DNA from: Cunninghamia lanceolata
Lineage: Eukaryota; Streptophyta; Pinopsida; Cupressales; Cupressaceae
Direction: 5' to 3'
Length of the DNA: 64,000 nt
NCBI GenBank assembly: GCA_027924645.1
Contig: BSBN01001483.1
Coordinates: 930,001 to 994,000 of the forward strand
The notes beneath the pieces were generated by a model. The model saw only the letters and a list, made by a program, of their open reading frames with translations. It did no database searches and was not told the DNA's origin. Position numbers and translations under genes: made by a program. This document shows, in pieces, positions 32,351-44,400 of this stretch. Positions within the stretch are counted from its first letter, which is position 1. Each line of letters opens with the position of its first letter.

Positions 32351-35230
32351 ATGAAAGCTTAATCAAGACCTTATAGACCAATTGCCTAGTTCAGGTGCTA
32401 AGGCTAGGAGAACTGCACAATTAAGGGCAGACGTGGAAAAATTGGAAGATAAATATAAACATGTAGGGAACATATGGAAACCTATCATGGGATATGAACT
32501 GTTTATGTTTCACTACTATAGAAGGAATAGGTTGGAACCCATCTGTAACTCGTGGAATCTCAACTTGGGTAGGCTAGTTGTCACAGATGTCTTTGTAAAT
32601 ATAGATCTCATAAAACTCTTGGCTTATCATTATGACCCTGACCTAAAAGCTCTCTGCAACCTGCAAGGGAAACCATTTGTTCATGTGTCTAAGAATGTAA
32701 TATCTGAAGTTTTTGGCTTGGATGACATGTGCAATACTTCCATCATATATGAAGATTTGGAAAAAGAATATTTGAGAATGGATACTACTTAAAAGGGATA
32801 GAGATTGCCACTGCATAGAGCCAAAGAGGAGGGAAATCTAGTACCACTCGAGGAAGGTGATGGCCCTCCTTTTCATGTCGATATGTTTGAAACCTATATG
32901 AAATATACGTATTATTCAGCAGGACAAGTATTAGGAACAGATGTCCCTAAATTCATGTCCATAGAACCCATGCTCATCTCCACAAACATACAATGCCATA
33001 ATGCCAGAACTTTTGATTATGCTTCACACCTCTTTAGGGGAATTGATTCAGGATTGAAGGCCATCAAAATTGGCTCTCCAACCATGAGTTTTAAGCATTA
33101 TTCTTCTCTTATGCATATGGTGTTATATTATGGATAGGAGTTAGGGATGTGGCCAAAACAATTAAGAATTACACAATTGGATAAGGGAGGTCAACTTCTA
33201 CCCATACAATTATGGACTTCCATCTAGGATAGTAGGTTTGTGAATTCCAGTTATGTACATTTCGAATAATTCTTTGTTAAAACACTATACAGATGTTATG
33301 GATATCCATGTAGTTATTCTTTGTCAGCTAAAATTAAAAGGTTTTTAAGGCCCAAGAATTTTGGAGGACCACATACTGTGAAGCACAACTAGGATTATTG
33401 GTATTGTTTCCTTGATTCAACCATGATCAGAGTGTATGGCTTTGAGGATACACCATTTTTGCTACCTAAAACTATACCAGACATAATCACATACCTGGAG
33501 ATTGTTAGGTAGATGGACTATTCAAATGTCATGAATTTGAGTGCCTATGACAAGCAATCTTTCATGCCAAGCACATTATGCTTTGGAGATTTTATTGTGT
33601 TTTCAAGAGAAGGTTATGATCTTATTCATGACAAATTGTTACATTTTAATTTGAGAAAAGAAATACCAAGAAAAGGGTTTGATCCTGAAGAATTTATTGA
33701 CTTTACAACAAGGGAACAAAATATGAGTGGATATATTCATGTTCCATTTCCACATGATGATGTTATCAGGAATTTGGAAAAGGCAGAGGCTGAATTTGCC
33801 ATTGATTAGTATAATCAGGAAGTTGAAAAGAGTAGGAAAGAGATGCAAGAGGTAGAGGTATTATCCTCTGATAGTGAAGGATCCCCCAACAAAAGATCCC
33901 AAGACTAGCCTAACATAATCCCCAAGCTTAGAATTAAAGAATACAGGCCTCCTAACAGAGAGCTAGATATTAAAGAGACATTTGATACTGATGCCAGGTA
34001 ATTGGATTACAAATCTTTTATCTCTAATGATCAGTTCATTTAGTCCCCAGAATTTAAATCCTTCTTGTATAAACATAAAGGCAAAGCAATCAAAGAATCA
34101 GTTGCAAATGTCACACCAAATAATGAAAAATAGTTATTGAATTCTTTGAAAATAGATGTTGAAAAGGAAATAAAAGACATGACTCTAGAAAAGGGGAGGA
34201 AACTTTTAGAAGAAGTGGTGTGATGATTTTTCCTGGTTTAGATTTGAAGTCCTCTTTGGTTTTTGATGGCTTTCTGCATAATGACAGTGCCAAACATAAA
34301 CTTAGTTTAGAAGGTGTGACAGAGCTGTACATTGGATCACTATACAATCCTGATGAAGAATCTCTTATGATATGGGCCCTATACCTTCCAAACTAGAAGC
34401 TTGCCATTATTGACACAGAGAAGGCATTTAGCCATGTGATGACACTGAAGGTGGGTGAGACCGATCATATGGTTACTGCAAAAATTGGCATTAATGTGGC
34501 TAAATTAAATAAAGCATAGATTCAAATGCTGATCCAAGAAAGAGACATGTATAAATTGAAATGTGAGAGAATGAAAAAGGAAAATGATTTTTTGAAAGAT
34601 TTAGTTCCTGCCAAACTATTAACCCAAGGGGAAAGTTCTAAGATAATGGACAAAGGTGAAACATCACAGGTCAATACTCAGATAAACCAGGCTAGATTCA
34701 ATGCACTTTCCACAGTATTCAAAAGGAGACATACTAACATGATGGCATGGATGAATAAATTCTAGAGTTTTCATTTCAAAAATCAAACTTCTCTCCAAGA
34801 CCACAAATTCTTGGCTGACAGACTCCAAGAGAAACTCCTAGAAATACAAAATAAAGACCCTCCTGATACCAAAGCCATTAACAATGCTGAGGACTTGATC
34901 AAGGCACATACATGTTTTCATGAAGATCTTCAAGCAGAATCTAAGGAGTTCATTAATGCTTCTAGAGAAGGAGTGCCTACATTATGCAATGATGATAAGA
35001 GTTTGAAAAATCAGTAGGATTGGATGAAATAATGCCAACTAATTCTACATGAAACTCTAGAAGTAGTGAAACGTGAAGATCCAGCATTATAGGAGGCTTG
35101 TGCATGCATGAAGAAAATGGTTACAATGGAATTTGCTGCAAAGTGTGTTGTGGAGTGTGCAAATACTCACATAAGCCAAAAATATGTGGATCATATTACT
35201 AAAATCCATTTATGGCTTATTAGAGCCTAA
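32351..35230 (+). pseudogene. LTR-resident ORF (LORF), family B, LTR1 copy
   Basis: About 950 codons, broken by stops and indels. The ATG at 32351 is favoured because LTR2 has the same ATG (51786) leading into KAQSRPYRPI; a 1-base indel near 32382 then shifts the frame. Landmarks are DVEKLEDKYKHVGNIWKPI, GKPFVHVSKNVISEVFGLD (32667-32723), IRVYGFEDTPFLLPKTIPDI (33425-33484), SGYIHVPFPHDDVIRNLEKA, GRKLLEE, then coiled-coil segments (DMYKLKCERMKKENDFLKDL) and a C-terminal helical region ending KIHLWLIRA. The two central motifs align with the family A LORF. No enzyme motif, signal peptide or membrane span is seen. The LTR TATA box follows 73 bp after the stop. Confidence 0.72.
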
Positions 35231-35302
35231 TGATGATTTGTTTGTTATTACTAAAATTCTAAAAGACACTTGTGAAGGGGTACATCCTCTTCAATAATAT
35301 GG

Positions 35303-35311
35303 CTATATAAG
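35303..35311 (+). promoter_or_regulatory. TATA box of family B LTR1
   Basis: CTATATAAG lies shortly after the LORF stop and is identical in LTR2 (60769-60777). It lies about 970 bp before the PBS. Confidence 0.7.
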
Positions 35312-36270
35312 TTAGAGAAGTAGGAGTTAGAAGATCATAATTACCATTTTCATTCATATAGGGCATTAGTAAGAAGATAGATTGCATCCATCCCACCCAT
35401 CCATTTTCATACTACAAAAGACTTATGCAATTATTATATATTATCTGAAATAATATAATGGAGATACTGATATTATATGGTGATCTATTTTAGTGTTTAG
35501 CAGTTGTGTGGATTTAATTTTCTCATATATTATTTAGCTGTCTCCAAAGTGTCTTTTTATGTTATTCAAATTAAGTGTGAAAATACATTTGATTTATCAA
35601 TACACATTTGTTGTAGTTGTGTGATACTGTTGATTGGTTTCTGTGTGTAGAAGGACTAAATTACCTTTTGAGAAATCTAATTTAATTGGTTCCTGTGTGT
35701 GGATTAAAATCCTTTTAAATAGATTGTCTTAATTGGCTTCTCCTCACATTTGAATTAAAATCATTTCACAACTTCACAATAACTTAAGTGGATATCACTA
35801 GGATCATTAAGAAGAGCTCAAATAACTGACACACTTGCACGTCTGTATAAGGTACAGACATTCAAAAGTGCCTAACTGTTAGAGTTAAGCTGAAGTAAAT
35901 CTGCCAATCCTACACCCCTGTCTCCATAATCATCATCTTTCCATCATTCCATCCGCCCAATAGATTAGGCATTGATCAATTTTAGAACACTTTATACAAA
36001 TTTAATCCTTATTCTGAACACTTCAAGCTTTTATTAGGAGTTAGTAAGTAAACTCTGCAATTATCTACGAGTTGTGTGCCATAGTGAGTAAAATTGCCCA
36101 AATTAGAATCCACTTAATTTGCCTTATCATTTAGGTACACCTGCCTAGGCCTAGCAGAGCATAAAGAGTAGGGGGTTTTTAGTTGCATAAACCCTATCTT
36201 GTTGACCAAAAATTTATCAAGAGACTCGCACCCTCTTGTGGTCTAAAGCCTACATTTTTGAGAACCAACA
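35312..36270 (+). repeat. Family B LTR1 R-U5
   Basis: Non-coding LTR end, homologous to 60778-61746. It contains an imperfect local duplication (GGTTTCTGTGTGTAGAAGGA near 35636 and GGTTCCTGTGTGTGGATTAA near 35689). It ends at ACCAACA. Confidence 0.6.
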
Positions 36271-36273
36271 AAT

Positions 36274-36291
36274 TGGTGACTCTGCTAGGGA
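36274..36291 (+). other. Primer binding site, family B
   Basis: TGGTGACTCTGCTAGGGA starts 3 bases after the LTR end. From memory it resembles the TGGCGACTC-type site of Tat/Ogre elements, which is attributed to tRNA-Arg. A second near-copy, TGGTGACTCCATTGGGGA, with the same CCAACAAAT lead-in lies at 36420-36437. Partial echoes follow near 36500 and 36550 (GTGGCGACTC). Confidence 0.65.
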
Positions 36292-36569
36292 CAACTTGAG
36301 AAAATCCAGTAGTAGGCCATCTTTCCTTATAGAGTCATTAAAATTTTCAAATTAGGTCTTCAAACAGAGATTCATAATTGTGAAATTTGCACTCCCCACC
36401 CAAGTCTACTCCAACAAATTGGTGACTCCATTGGGGAGAAGCCCATTCTAAACTTTAGCCTTCCATCATAGAGTTATCTCAAATTATCATAACATATTTA
36501 AGGCTCTACTAGGGAGAACACCAATCATTTTCCTATTTACAAAAAAGTAGGTGGCGACTCTAAAATTTT

Positions 36570-38434
36570 ATGACTGATGAAATAGATATCATATCAGAAA
36601 GGATAGATGAAAGACATCAAAGATATACTATATCATCCAACATGAATGGAAGTAGATCTATGCATCAAGAAAGTCCCAAGAAAGACAATCTCAAGTGGAC
36701 AGACAAGCACGGACCCCCTCGTGGAAAGACAATACAAACAGGGGTGAAGCAGTACCTAAACAACCTGAAGACAATGTAAACACATCAGAATAGCTCTTTA
36801 CAATATTCAACTCCACAGCATACAATGATGGTGGAAATCTCTCAACACCTCCTGAAAAAATCAATACAAATTATAACATCCTCAGTTAAAAGATAGATTC
36901 TCAAGAAGCAACTAAATTTGAGGAAAGGATGAATGAAGAAAGGAGGCATAAACAGGAAGAATCTAATAAGGGATTTTTATCACAACAGAGAGAAGAAAAC
37001 TAGGAAGGGTCTGTAGATCATATTGTTGATTTTGATGCTATGAGTAACCAAGAGATTGAAATACATTTGGAATGGCAAAGACAATAGCTTAGGAGAAGAC
37101 AACAGATGATACAGGAAAGCCATGAGATAAATTGGCAAATGGTGCAATTAAATATCCAAAAAGCAAAACCTCCAAGATATGTCCCTCCACACAAACAAGG
37201 TAGTAATACCAATTCACATGGGATATCTTAGAATACAACTACTCCGGGTACTTCAAAAATACCCCATAATGCAGGAGGTAGTTCAAGAGAATATACTCAA
37301 CATAGTATGCCATCACAAAGACCCCAACCCCCAAATAATGGCAGCCAAATATAGCAACACATATAGCAAAATGCTTACCATCAGCCTCCATATGGATACC
37401 AATATTACCCCAATCCACCACCTATGAATATGCCTCCATAAAAGCTCATGAGTATATGTAGGCAATTTGATTTAACATGATATCAATTATATCCATACCC
37501 TATAGATGGCAGCTGGAGAAATATGGTCCCCAAATTCACTAGAAATAATGGGATATCAGCTGAAGAGCACATTAGGAATTTCAATGCCTTTATACAAGAT
37601 ATTGGTATCGAGCATGAGGATGTAAACATGAGATTATTCATGATGTCCCTAACTGAAGATGCAAGGGATTGGTTTAATGGTTTATTGGAGGCCTCAATTT
37701 ATTCTATAGCAGACTTCCATGACCAGTTCCAAGAATAATATGGAAATCAGTATGCCCCTGAATTTGCCCTTCATGAACTAATAAGCATCCTTAAATACCA
37801 GAATGAGTTAGTATATGACTGCAGTCAAAGATTCTCCAAATTGCACAATAAAATACCACATGGATCCAAAATGACTAATTCAGTAGCTCTGAGTATATAT
37901 CTAAAGGCTTTTGATCTGAAAACTAGGTATGAACTCAGGAATAAGGCTCCCATGACCTTAACAGAGGCACAAAAGGCAACTATTAGTATTGAAAATAATA
38001 AGAAGGCTGCAGGCATGACTGGCAAAAGGGATAACCTTAGAATGCCCCAACAATCTAATAACCCCCAAAATAAGAATGAATACCAGAATAGGAATGAAAG
38101 ACCAAGGTTACATGACATGCCCTATAATACTAATTGGAAAGATGGGAGACCTTTGGAAAATAATAGAAACCAAAATTATGGGAAAGATACTCCTGATCCT
38201 CTTAAAAGAAATGGAACACATGTAGTAGAGAATAATCAATGGCACTTAGCCTATAATCTGGTTCACTCACCTGATTATTGTGTGGTGGTACGCTCAGTAG
38301 AGGAAGAGGGAACATCTCATGGTCAGGAAAGAGATAACCATACTATAAACATGCTAGCATTCAGACCCCATCAGATTGATGAAGGATATTCATCCACGGA
38401 GGAGGATGGATATGAATATGACATGGGAAACTAA
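36570..38434 (+). pseudogene. gag, family B (first body)
   Basis: Capsid gene starting at ATG 36570 (MTDEIDIISERIDE). The central retrotransposon gag domain spans about 37500-37960 and includes NMVPKFTRNNGISAEEHIRN, RLFMMSLTEDARDWFNGLLE and ELVYDCSQRFSKLHNKIPHG, with the conserved Trp-Phe pair. Downstream is an Asn/Lys/Arg-rich basic region, probably RNA-binding. After it, W(C/H)LAYNLxHSPDYC looks like a damaged CCHC zinc knuckle: C-x2-Y-x3-H-x4-C in body 2 and its first Cys as His here. Breaks include a TAA at 37737-37739, shared with the second body. The frame ends at 38432. Confidence 0.8.
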
Positions 38435-38940
38435 AGATACATTACTAGTATGGGAAGACAGGAGGTATTTTCAAGCCAAGAAGATAATTATGAAGAAAAT
38501 GTTTATGATCATGGCGTACCATCACATAACCAATGGAGAAAACCAACTAAAGAAGAAAGAAGGGATCTCACAATTGCCACAGTAGCACAAGTAAAAAGTA
38601 ACTATAATATGAGAAATACAATAGTCAATGTAGATCAAGGAACACCTAGAAGTGTGTTTGTAAAAGATAAGAATCATAATAGGGACAATATGAAAAATAC
38701 ATCTAAAGAGCCAATAAAAATTGAACAAGGCAAGATAAATGACAAAATATTAGTTGGAGAAATGGGGCATAACAAAACAGAAAAAGTTGATCAAACAATA
38801 ACTCCTTCATTTAACATAGCCCAAGTAGTATCTCAAGTGAAAATATTAGTACCACTTCTTGAAACGATGAAGATAGATCAGTACAGGAATACAGTGGTTA
38901 AGATGATTTCAGATGTACCAAATAAGAAATAAGAAAAACT
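38435..38940 (+). pseudogene. gag-protease linker, family B
   Basis: An open stretch (38450-38932) in a shifted frame, rich in Asn, Lys, Asp and Gln, with no recognisable domain. It would join gag to protease in the polyprotein. Its start also appears at the right edge of the window in body 2. Confidence 0.45.
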
Positions 38941-39349
38941 TGAAATCAATATAAATGATGTTCAAGTTGAGGTTGCTAAGACTCCTGAAGTATATCTAGG
39001 TGACACATTGACAAGGAATCCATCTCAGGTAGATCCTTTTTACACTATCCTGTTGATAAAAAACAAACTAGTGAGGAATTGTATGATTGATTTAGGGGTG
39101 GCTATGAACATCATGCCAATAGTGGTCATGAAAGAGTTAGGAATGTGGGTTGACACCACATATGGTAAATGCTATGCTATGGACAATAGATCCATCCCAG
39201 TTCTGGATATTATTAGGGATATAGAGATAAAGTTAGCTGCCTACCCTGAAGCAATTTATAAGATTGACATCACTGCAGTGTATATCCCACCCTACTATGG
39301 AATGTTGCTATCCAGACAATGGATTGCAATAGCTAGAGGAAATGTCTAG
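38941..39349 (+). pseudogene. Aspartic protease, family B
   Basis: Retropepsin-like domain: VDPFYTILLIKNKLVRNCMI leads into the active-site loop, which reads DLGVAMNIMP, where DSGAS-NIMP is usual. The catalytic Asp (39089-39091) is kept, but the next Ser is Leu. The flap and C-terminal part follow (MDNRSIPVLDIIRDIEIKL; IDITAVYIPPYYGMLLSRQW). The frame ends at TAG 39347-39349, where a Trp is likely. Confidence 0.75.
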
Positions 39350-40120
39350 TTGGATCTATCCTATGCCACTCTACCAGTGGGAGAAAAAGAAATTAAGTTG
39401 TGCAGGGAACCAAGGTATGACAACATCATAGAATGTATTGACCAGAATCAAGTAAATTTCTTCTGTGATACAGACCTTGGTGTATTCAGAATTCAAAAAA
39501 GTCAACCAGAATTACAAAACACTGACCCAATACACCAAGAAGCCCAAATTGATGAAAGTGGTGTATGGAAAATGTATTTTGATGGTGCATGTAGTAAGGC
39601 TGGGAATGGAGCAGGAGTATTGTTTATCTCACCAACTGGTAAAACTTTCAAGTACTCATTCCTACTAACATTTGAGTGTACCAATAACATAGAAAAATAT
39701 GAAGCTTTTCTCATTGGCCTAAACATTGCCATAAAGTACAAAATAAAATGCCTTGCTCTGTATGGGGATTCAAAATTGGTTATATCTAAGGTCAGAGAGA
39801 AGTATTCATCCAAGAACAAAAGATTGAAACAATATAGAAATGTTGTCTGGGATGATATTGAATTGTTTGATGCTTTCTCCATTAACTAGGTAGATAGATC
39901 AAAAAATATAATGGCAGACTTCCTAGAAAATATAGCCTTGAAAAGGGATGATGTCACATTAGCAAGCATTACTAAAGTTGAGTTTAAAACTAGACCTACA
40001 ATCCTAGACAATGTCTATAATTGGCAAGTTTTCAATGATGCCATTGATCTGATTAAATTCTTACAGTGCATTGACCAATATGAGGCCCAAGAGATTGATT
40101 TTAATGCATTTGTGGAGGAA
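39350..40120 (+). pseudogene. Upstream RNase H domain (aRNH type), family B
   Basis: After a short acidic linker, the RNase H spans about 39560-39950. Landmarks are VWKMYFDGACSKAGNGAGVL (first Asp at 39581-39583), CTNNIEKYEAFLIGLNIAIK (the usual AEYE reads EKYE), LALYGDSKLVI (second Asp), YRNVVWDDIELFDAF, and NIMADFLENIA (last Asp). As in family A it precedes RT, while RT has its own RNase H at 48548. The downstream coding region (FKTRPTILDNVYNWQVFNDA) continues to the D1 insertion at 40121-40125. Confidence 0.8.
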
Positions 40121-40125
40121 GTAAA

Positions 40126-41402
40126 TGTTTTAAGTATGGGCCTAATTAGGAACAGAGAAGAACAGAGAAGAACAGTGAAAATAATGAGCTAAAATCCTAG
40201 AAAAGATGAAGATTAGAGGATGCACTTCAAAGGGTTTGTAGATATGTGTCTTAAGATGATCTAGTAAAGATTTTAGCAGTCCACATGAAGATCTGAAGAA
40301 GTTATGGCCACTTAAGTAAAACTAGTTCCGGGAGATGTTTAGAGGTGACAATGTGACACAGATAGGTCCAATGAGATCCCGAAATAAAATATCTTGTTCT
40401 GTGGATTTTGTGGAGTGTTTAGGAAGTCAATATGAATTGACAAATCAATTGGTTAGTGATCTAGAGGTCTACAAGCATCTATTCCTTTATGATAGTGATG
40501 ACAAACTGTGTTCTTGAGGTTCCGAATGAAGGAGAGAAGGATTTTAGTAAGCAGATGTAGTGTGGATGTTCTTGGTGATTCAGACAAGCTTGTGGAGGTC
40601 TTTGGATTGTGTCGAGTTTATGTTGGTGGTCTGCATTAGAGTTTGAGCTCGTAATTGAAGAATAACTTCTGGATGATGGTGTTCTTCCTACATTTGGCCG
40701 ACCGGATAAGTTACATATCCTTCGGATGATCTTGAAGATGTTATGTGAAGATTGGCATGTTTTGAAATGAAGATTGAAGTCTTAGATCTGTGTGGCCAAC
40801 AGTATGTTGATTCGTGTGAAGTCTTTTGTAACTAGTCATGTTGTATTTATGTATTTGCTCTATTATGTATGCTAACTTGGATGATTATTCCTAAGTCAAT
40901 GTCTTGTATAAATAAGGAGTTGTAAAGTCATTTCAAATGTGTCTGTGTTGTTGAAAGTGTGGTAGAGGATAGAGGAGAGAAAGGCAGAGCAGAAGTATTG
41001 GGCTTAAATGGAACTGACTCAAGCATGGTGAAGATGCTATTCTTCAGTTCAAGTATGTAATACATATCATTCTGTAGACAACGAGTCTCGTGTAGACAGT
41101 GAGCAGTGTGCTCAAGTAGTGAGCCCTAATTGGCATGTGCGATTTTGTTCTTTCTATTCTTCTAACAGAGAATACAATCTTGGGTTAATCACCCCATGGT
41201 TTTTCCCTTAACCAAGTTTTTCATGTCAAAATCTTGGTGTCTTATGTGTTAATGTGTTTTTGCTCTTGATTTGATGCATTATGTTTCCATGATTGATTTA
41301 TTATTATGCTGCTGAATTACAAGTGGATTTAAGTGTTTAATTAGAAGAAAGTTTTAGACAACTAATTCACCCCCCTCTTAGTTGTCTATCCTGAATCTAA
41401 CA
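40126..41402 (+). repeat. D1 5' LTR
   Basis: It starts TGTTTTAAGTATGGGCC and ends AATCTAACA. TATAAATA lies at 40907-40914. It lacks about 90 bp near the start that the 3' LTR has, with the loss between short CCTAA repeats. Confidence 0.9.
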
Positions 41403-41404
41403 AT

Positions 41405-41416
41405 TGGTATCAGAGC
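41405..41416 (+). other. D1 primer binding site (initiator Met)
   Basis: TGGTATCAGAGC lies 2 bases after the LTR. This is the standard plant copia primer site. Confidence 0.92.
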
Positions 41417-41459
41417 CAAGTTCCTCTAAAAAGACCTTAACCACTTGAGGAGATCCAGG

Positions 41460-44400
41460 ATGTCATCCTATAAGAAGGATAGTCTGAGGTTTGATGGAAC
41501 CAATTTCACTCTTTGGAAAAGTCGCATGGAATGTCACTTACAATGTATGGGAATGTAGTATTGGACCATGGCTTCAAAGAAGTATACTCCTCCACATAAT
41601 GGTCTGAGATCCGTAGATGAAATCAGAGATGCTGAAAACAATCTGAGGACTAAAGAAGCTCTTCTAAGTGCCTTGTCTAATTCAGAATTGACAAATGTTA
41701 TTGACCTGCAAATTGCTTTTGAGATTTGGGAAAAACTGGAACTTCTGCATGAAGGAGACAAGTATGTTAAATGTGCCAAGCTACAGAGTCTAAAAGGAAA
41801 ATTTGAAAATTTGAGGATGAGAGAAGATGAAAATATCACTACATTTATGCCAAGAGTAAATAAGCATGTTTGTTGCATTAGATGTGCTCGTGGAGTCTTG
41901 GATGAAGATGAGATTGTTGGCAAAGTTCTCAGATCCCTTCCTGATTCTTACAAGTACAAGGTTGCTGCTATAGAAGAATTCAGATCTATTTCAGGTATCA
42001 CAAAAGATCAATTGGTTGGCAAATTGGCTACATTTGAATTGACTGAGTTTGGAGATGCCCCCCCAAGACTGAATCTACATTCAAAGCTAGTACCTCTGTT
42101 AAAGGAAAACAAAAGTATGATTCGGGAGAGAACTCTTCAAAGAAACTATCATGGTATGAGAAAGCAAGAAAAGACCTGGATGAAGACAAAGTAGAAGCTG
42201 CTCAACTTGAAGCCCTTATTGCAAAAATATTGCCAAGAGGATCTAGTAAGTACGAAGGGAAATTACCTTTTAAGTGTTTTAACTACAATAAGATTGGTCA
42301 TTTTGCCTCAAGGTGTTTGGAAAGATTTTCAAGGCCAAATCCTAATAGATCAAGGTTCCAAAATAATTGTTACTATGGTCATGAAGATGATGATAATGAA
42401 GGAGTAACAGATGATGAATCAGAGATAGGAAACAAATCTGGAAGTGACTGGGTGTTTATTGCCATCAAGGAAGAAGATCAAATACCCTCTGAATCTGTCA
42501 ATCATAAATTTATAGAAAGAGCTCTGGCTGCCCAAGTTGAAGAAAAGGATGATTAGATCATTGACAGTGGATGCTCCCACCATATGACAGGTGACAAAAA
42601 TAAGTTCATAGATTTGGAAAGGTATGAAGGAGGGTAAAATTTGGTGATAATTCTACTGGTAGAATCAGAGGTAGAGGAACTATTTCTTTTGATGGTAAGA
42701 ACAAAACCGGTAATGTACTGTATGTTGAAGGCCTAAAGCGCAATCTTCTCAGTGTTGGATAGTTGGTGGACAAAGGCTATGATCTCTGATTCAAAAATAG
42801 AAAATGCAAGATCTTTGAAAGTCCTGGAACATAGATTGCATTTGGTACTCAAACTACAGGTAATATCTTCCACTTGATTGGTATTGGTAAAAGTTGCTTA
42901 TTTGTTCAAAATGATTAGAGTTGGTTGTGGCATAGGAGAATGTGTCATGTGAATTTTGATAATATCATCAAGATAAGCAACACTCAGGCTATAAGAGATC
43001 TTCCAAGACTTGTGAAACCTACTAATAGCTTGTGCAAAGAATGTCAGTTGGGTAAGCTGAGCAGAGTCACATTCAAAAGTAAGGAACAGTCTTCTATCAG
43101 ATTATTGGACTTAGTTCATACTGATTTATGTGGTACGACAAGAATCAAAAGTGTGTAAGGTGATAAATACTTCATGCTATTAATTGATGACTACTCCCAG
43201 ATGATGTGGGTAATTTTCTGAAAGAGAAATCAAAAGCTCTTGAGAAATTCAAAATATTCAAGGCTATGGTAGAGAATGAAACTGAATTAAAATTAAAATG
43301 TCTGAAGTCTGATAGAGGTGGAGAATTCACCTCCGGTGAGTTCATAGAATTCTATGAGAAACATGGAATAAAAAGATAGTTGTCTGCTCCTAGGACTCCA
43401 TAGTAGAATGGAGAGAAAGAACTAGACCATCTAGGAGGCATCTAGAACCATGATGATGGAAAAAAATGTTCCTTAGATCTATTGGAGAGAAGCTATAAGC
43501 ACTGCAGTCTATACTCTCAATCAAGTACAAATCAGAAGCAATACCGGTAAGACTCCTTATGAACTTTGGTTTGGCATCACTCCCACTATGAGGTATTTCA
43601 GAGTTTTTGGTAGCAAATGTTACATTAAGAGAGATGAAGATTTAGGTAAATTTTATGCTAGAAGTGATGAAGGAATTTTCTTGGGTTATTCTACTCAAAG
43701 CAAAGCATACCAATGTTATAACAAGAGATTGAGGAAGATTTTTGAAAGTATAAATGTTAAGGTTGATGAAGGAATTGAAAAACCCTCAAGGTTTTATGAA
43801 TGTGATGAAGATGATCAGAATCATGTTTTGATCCAAGAAGTCCAAGCCCCTTCTGAGATTCAGATTCAGACTGATCTAGTAAATCAGGAAGAAGAGTTAA
43901 GTTTGAATGAACTTGTTCAAGAATCAGAAGTGCAAAAAGTTTCTAGGTATGTAAGACTGAATCATTCTGAAGATCAGATCATAGGTGATAAAAGCAAAGG
44001 TGTACAAACAAGAAGAAGGATTGCTCAAGACTCAGAAGAGTACTATCTGATTTCAAAGGATAAACCTAAGATAGTGAATGAAGCTTGCAATGATGAAAAC
44101 TGGACCAAAGCAAGGGAGGAAGAGCTGATGCAAATTGAGAAAAATCACACTTGGGATCTTGTTCCCAGAGCTAAGAACAAGAATGTGATTGGAACCAAAT
44201 GGGTTTTCTGGAATAAACTAAATGAAGATGGTGAAGTAGTTAGAAACAAAGCCAAATTGGTCTGCAAGGGTTACTCCCAAGTAGGAGTTGATTTTGAAGA
44301 AACTTTTTCTCCAGTGGCAAGAATTGAAGCAATCATACTATTTCTTGCTTTCGCTATCTTCAAGGATTTTAAAGTATATCAGATGGATGTCAAGTCTACT

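Larger units (their letters stand above)
30934..36270 (+). repeat. Family B LTR1 (5.3 kb)
   Basis: It starts TGTAAGAAATGG and ends GAACCAACA, 3 bases before the PBS. It matches LTR2 (50437-61746) after removal of D2 from that copy, apart from a deletion of about 1.06 kb in LTR2 that corresponds to roughly 32665-33728. It contains upstream U3, LORF, TATA box and R-U5. Confidence 0.85.
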
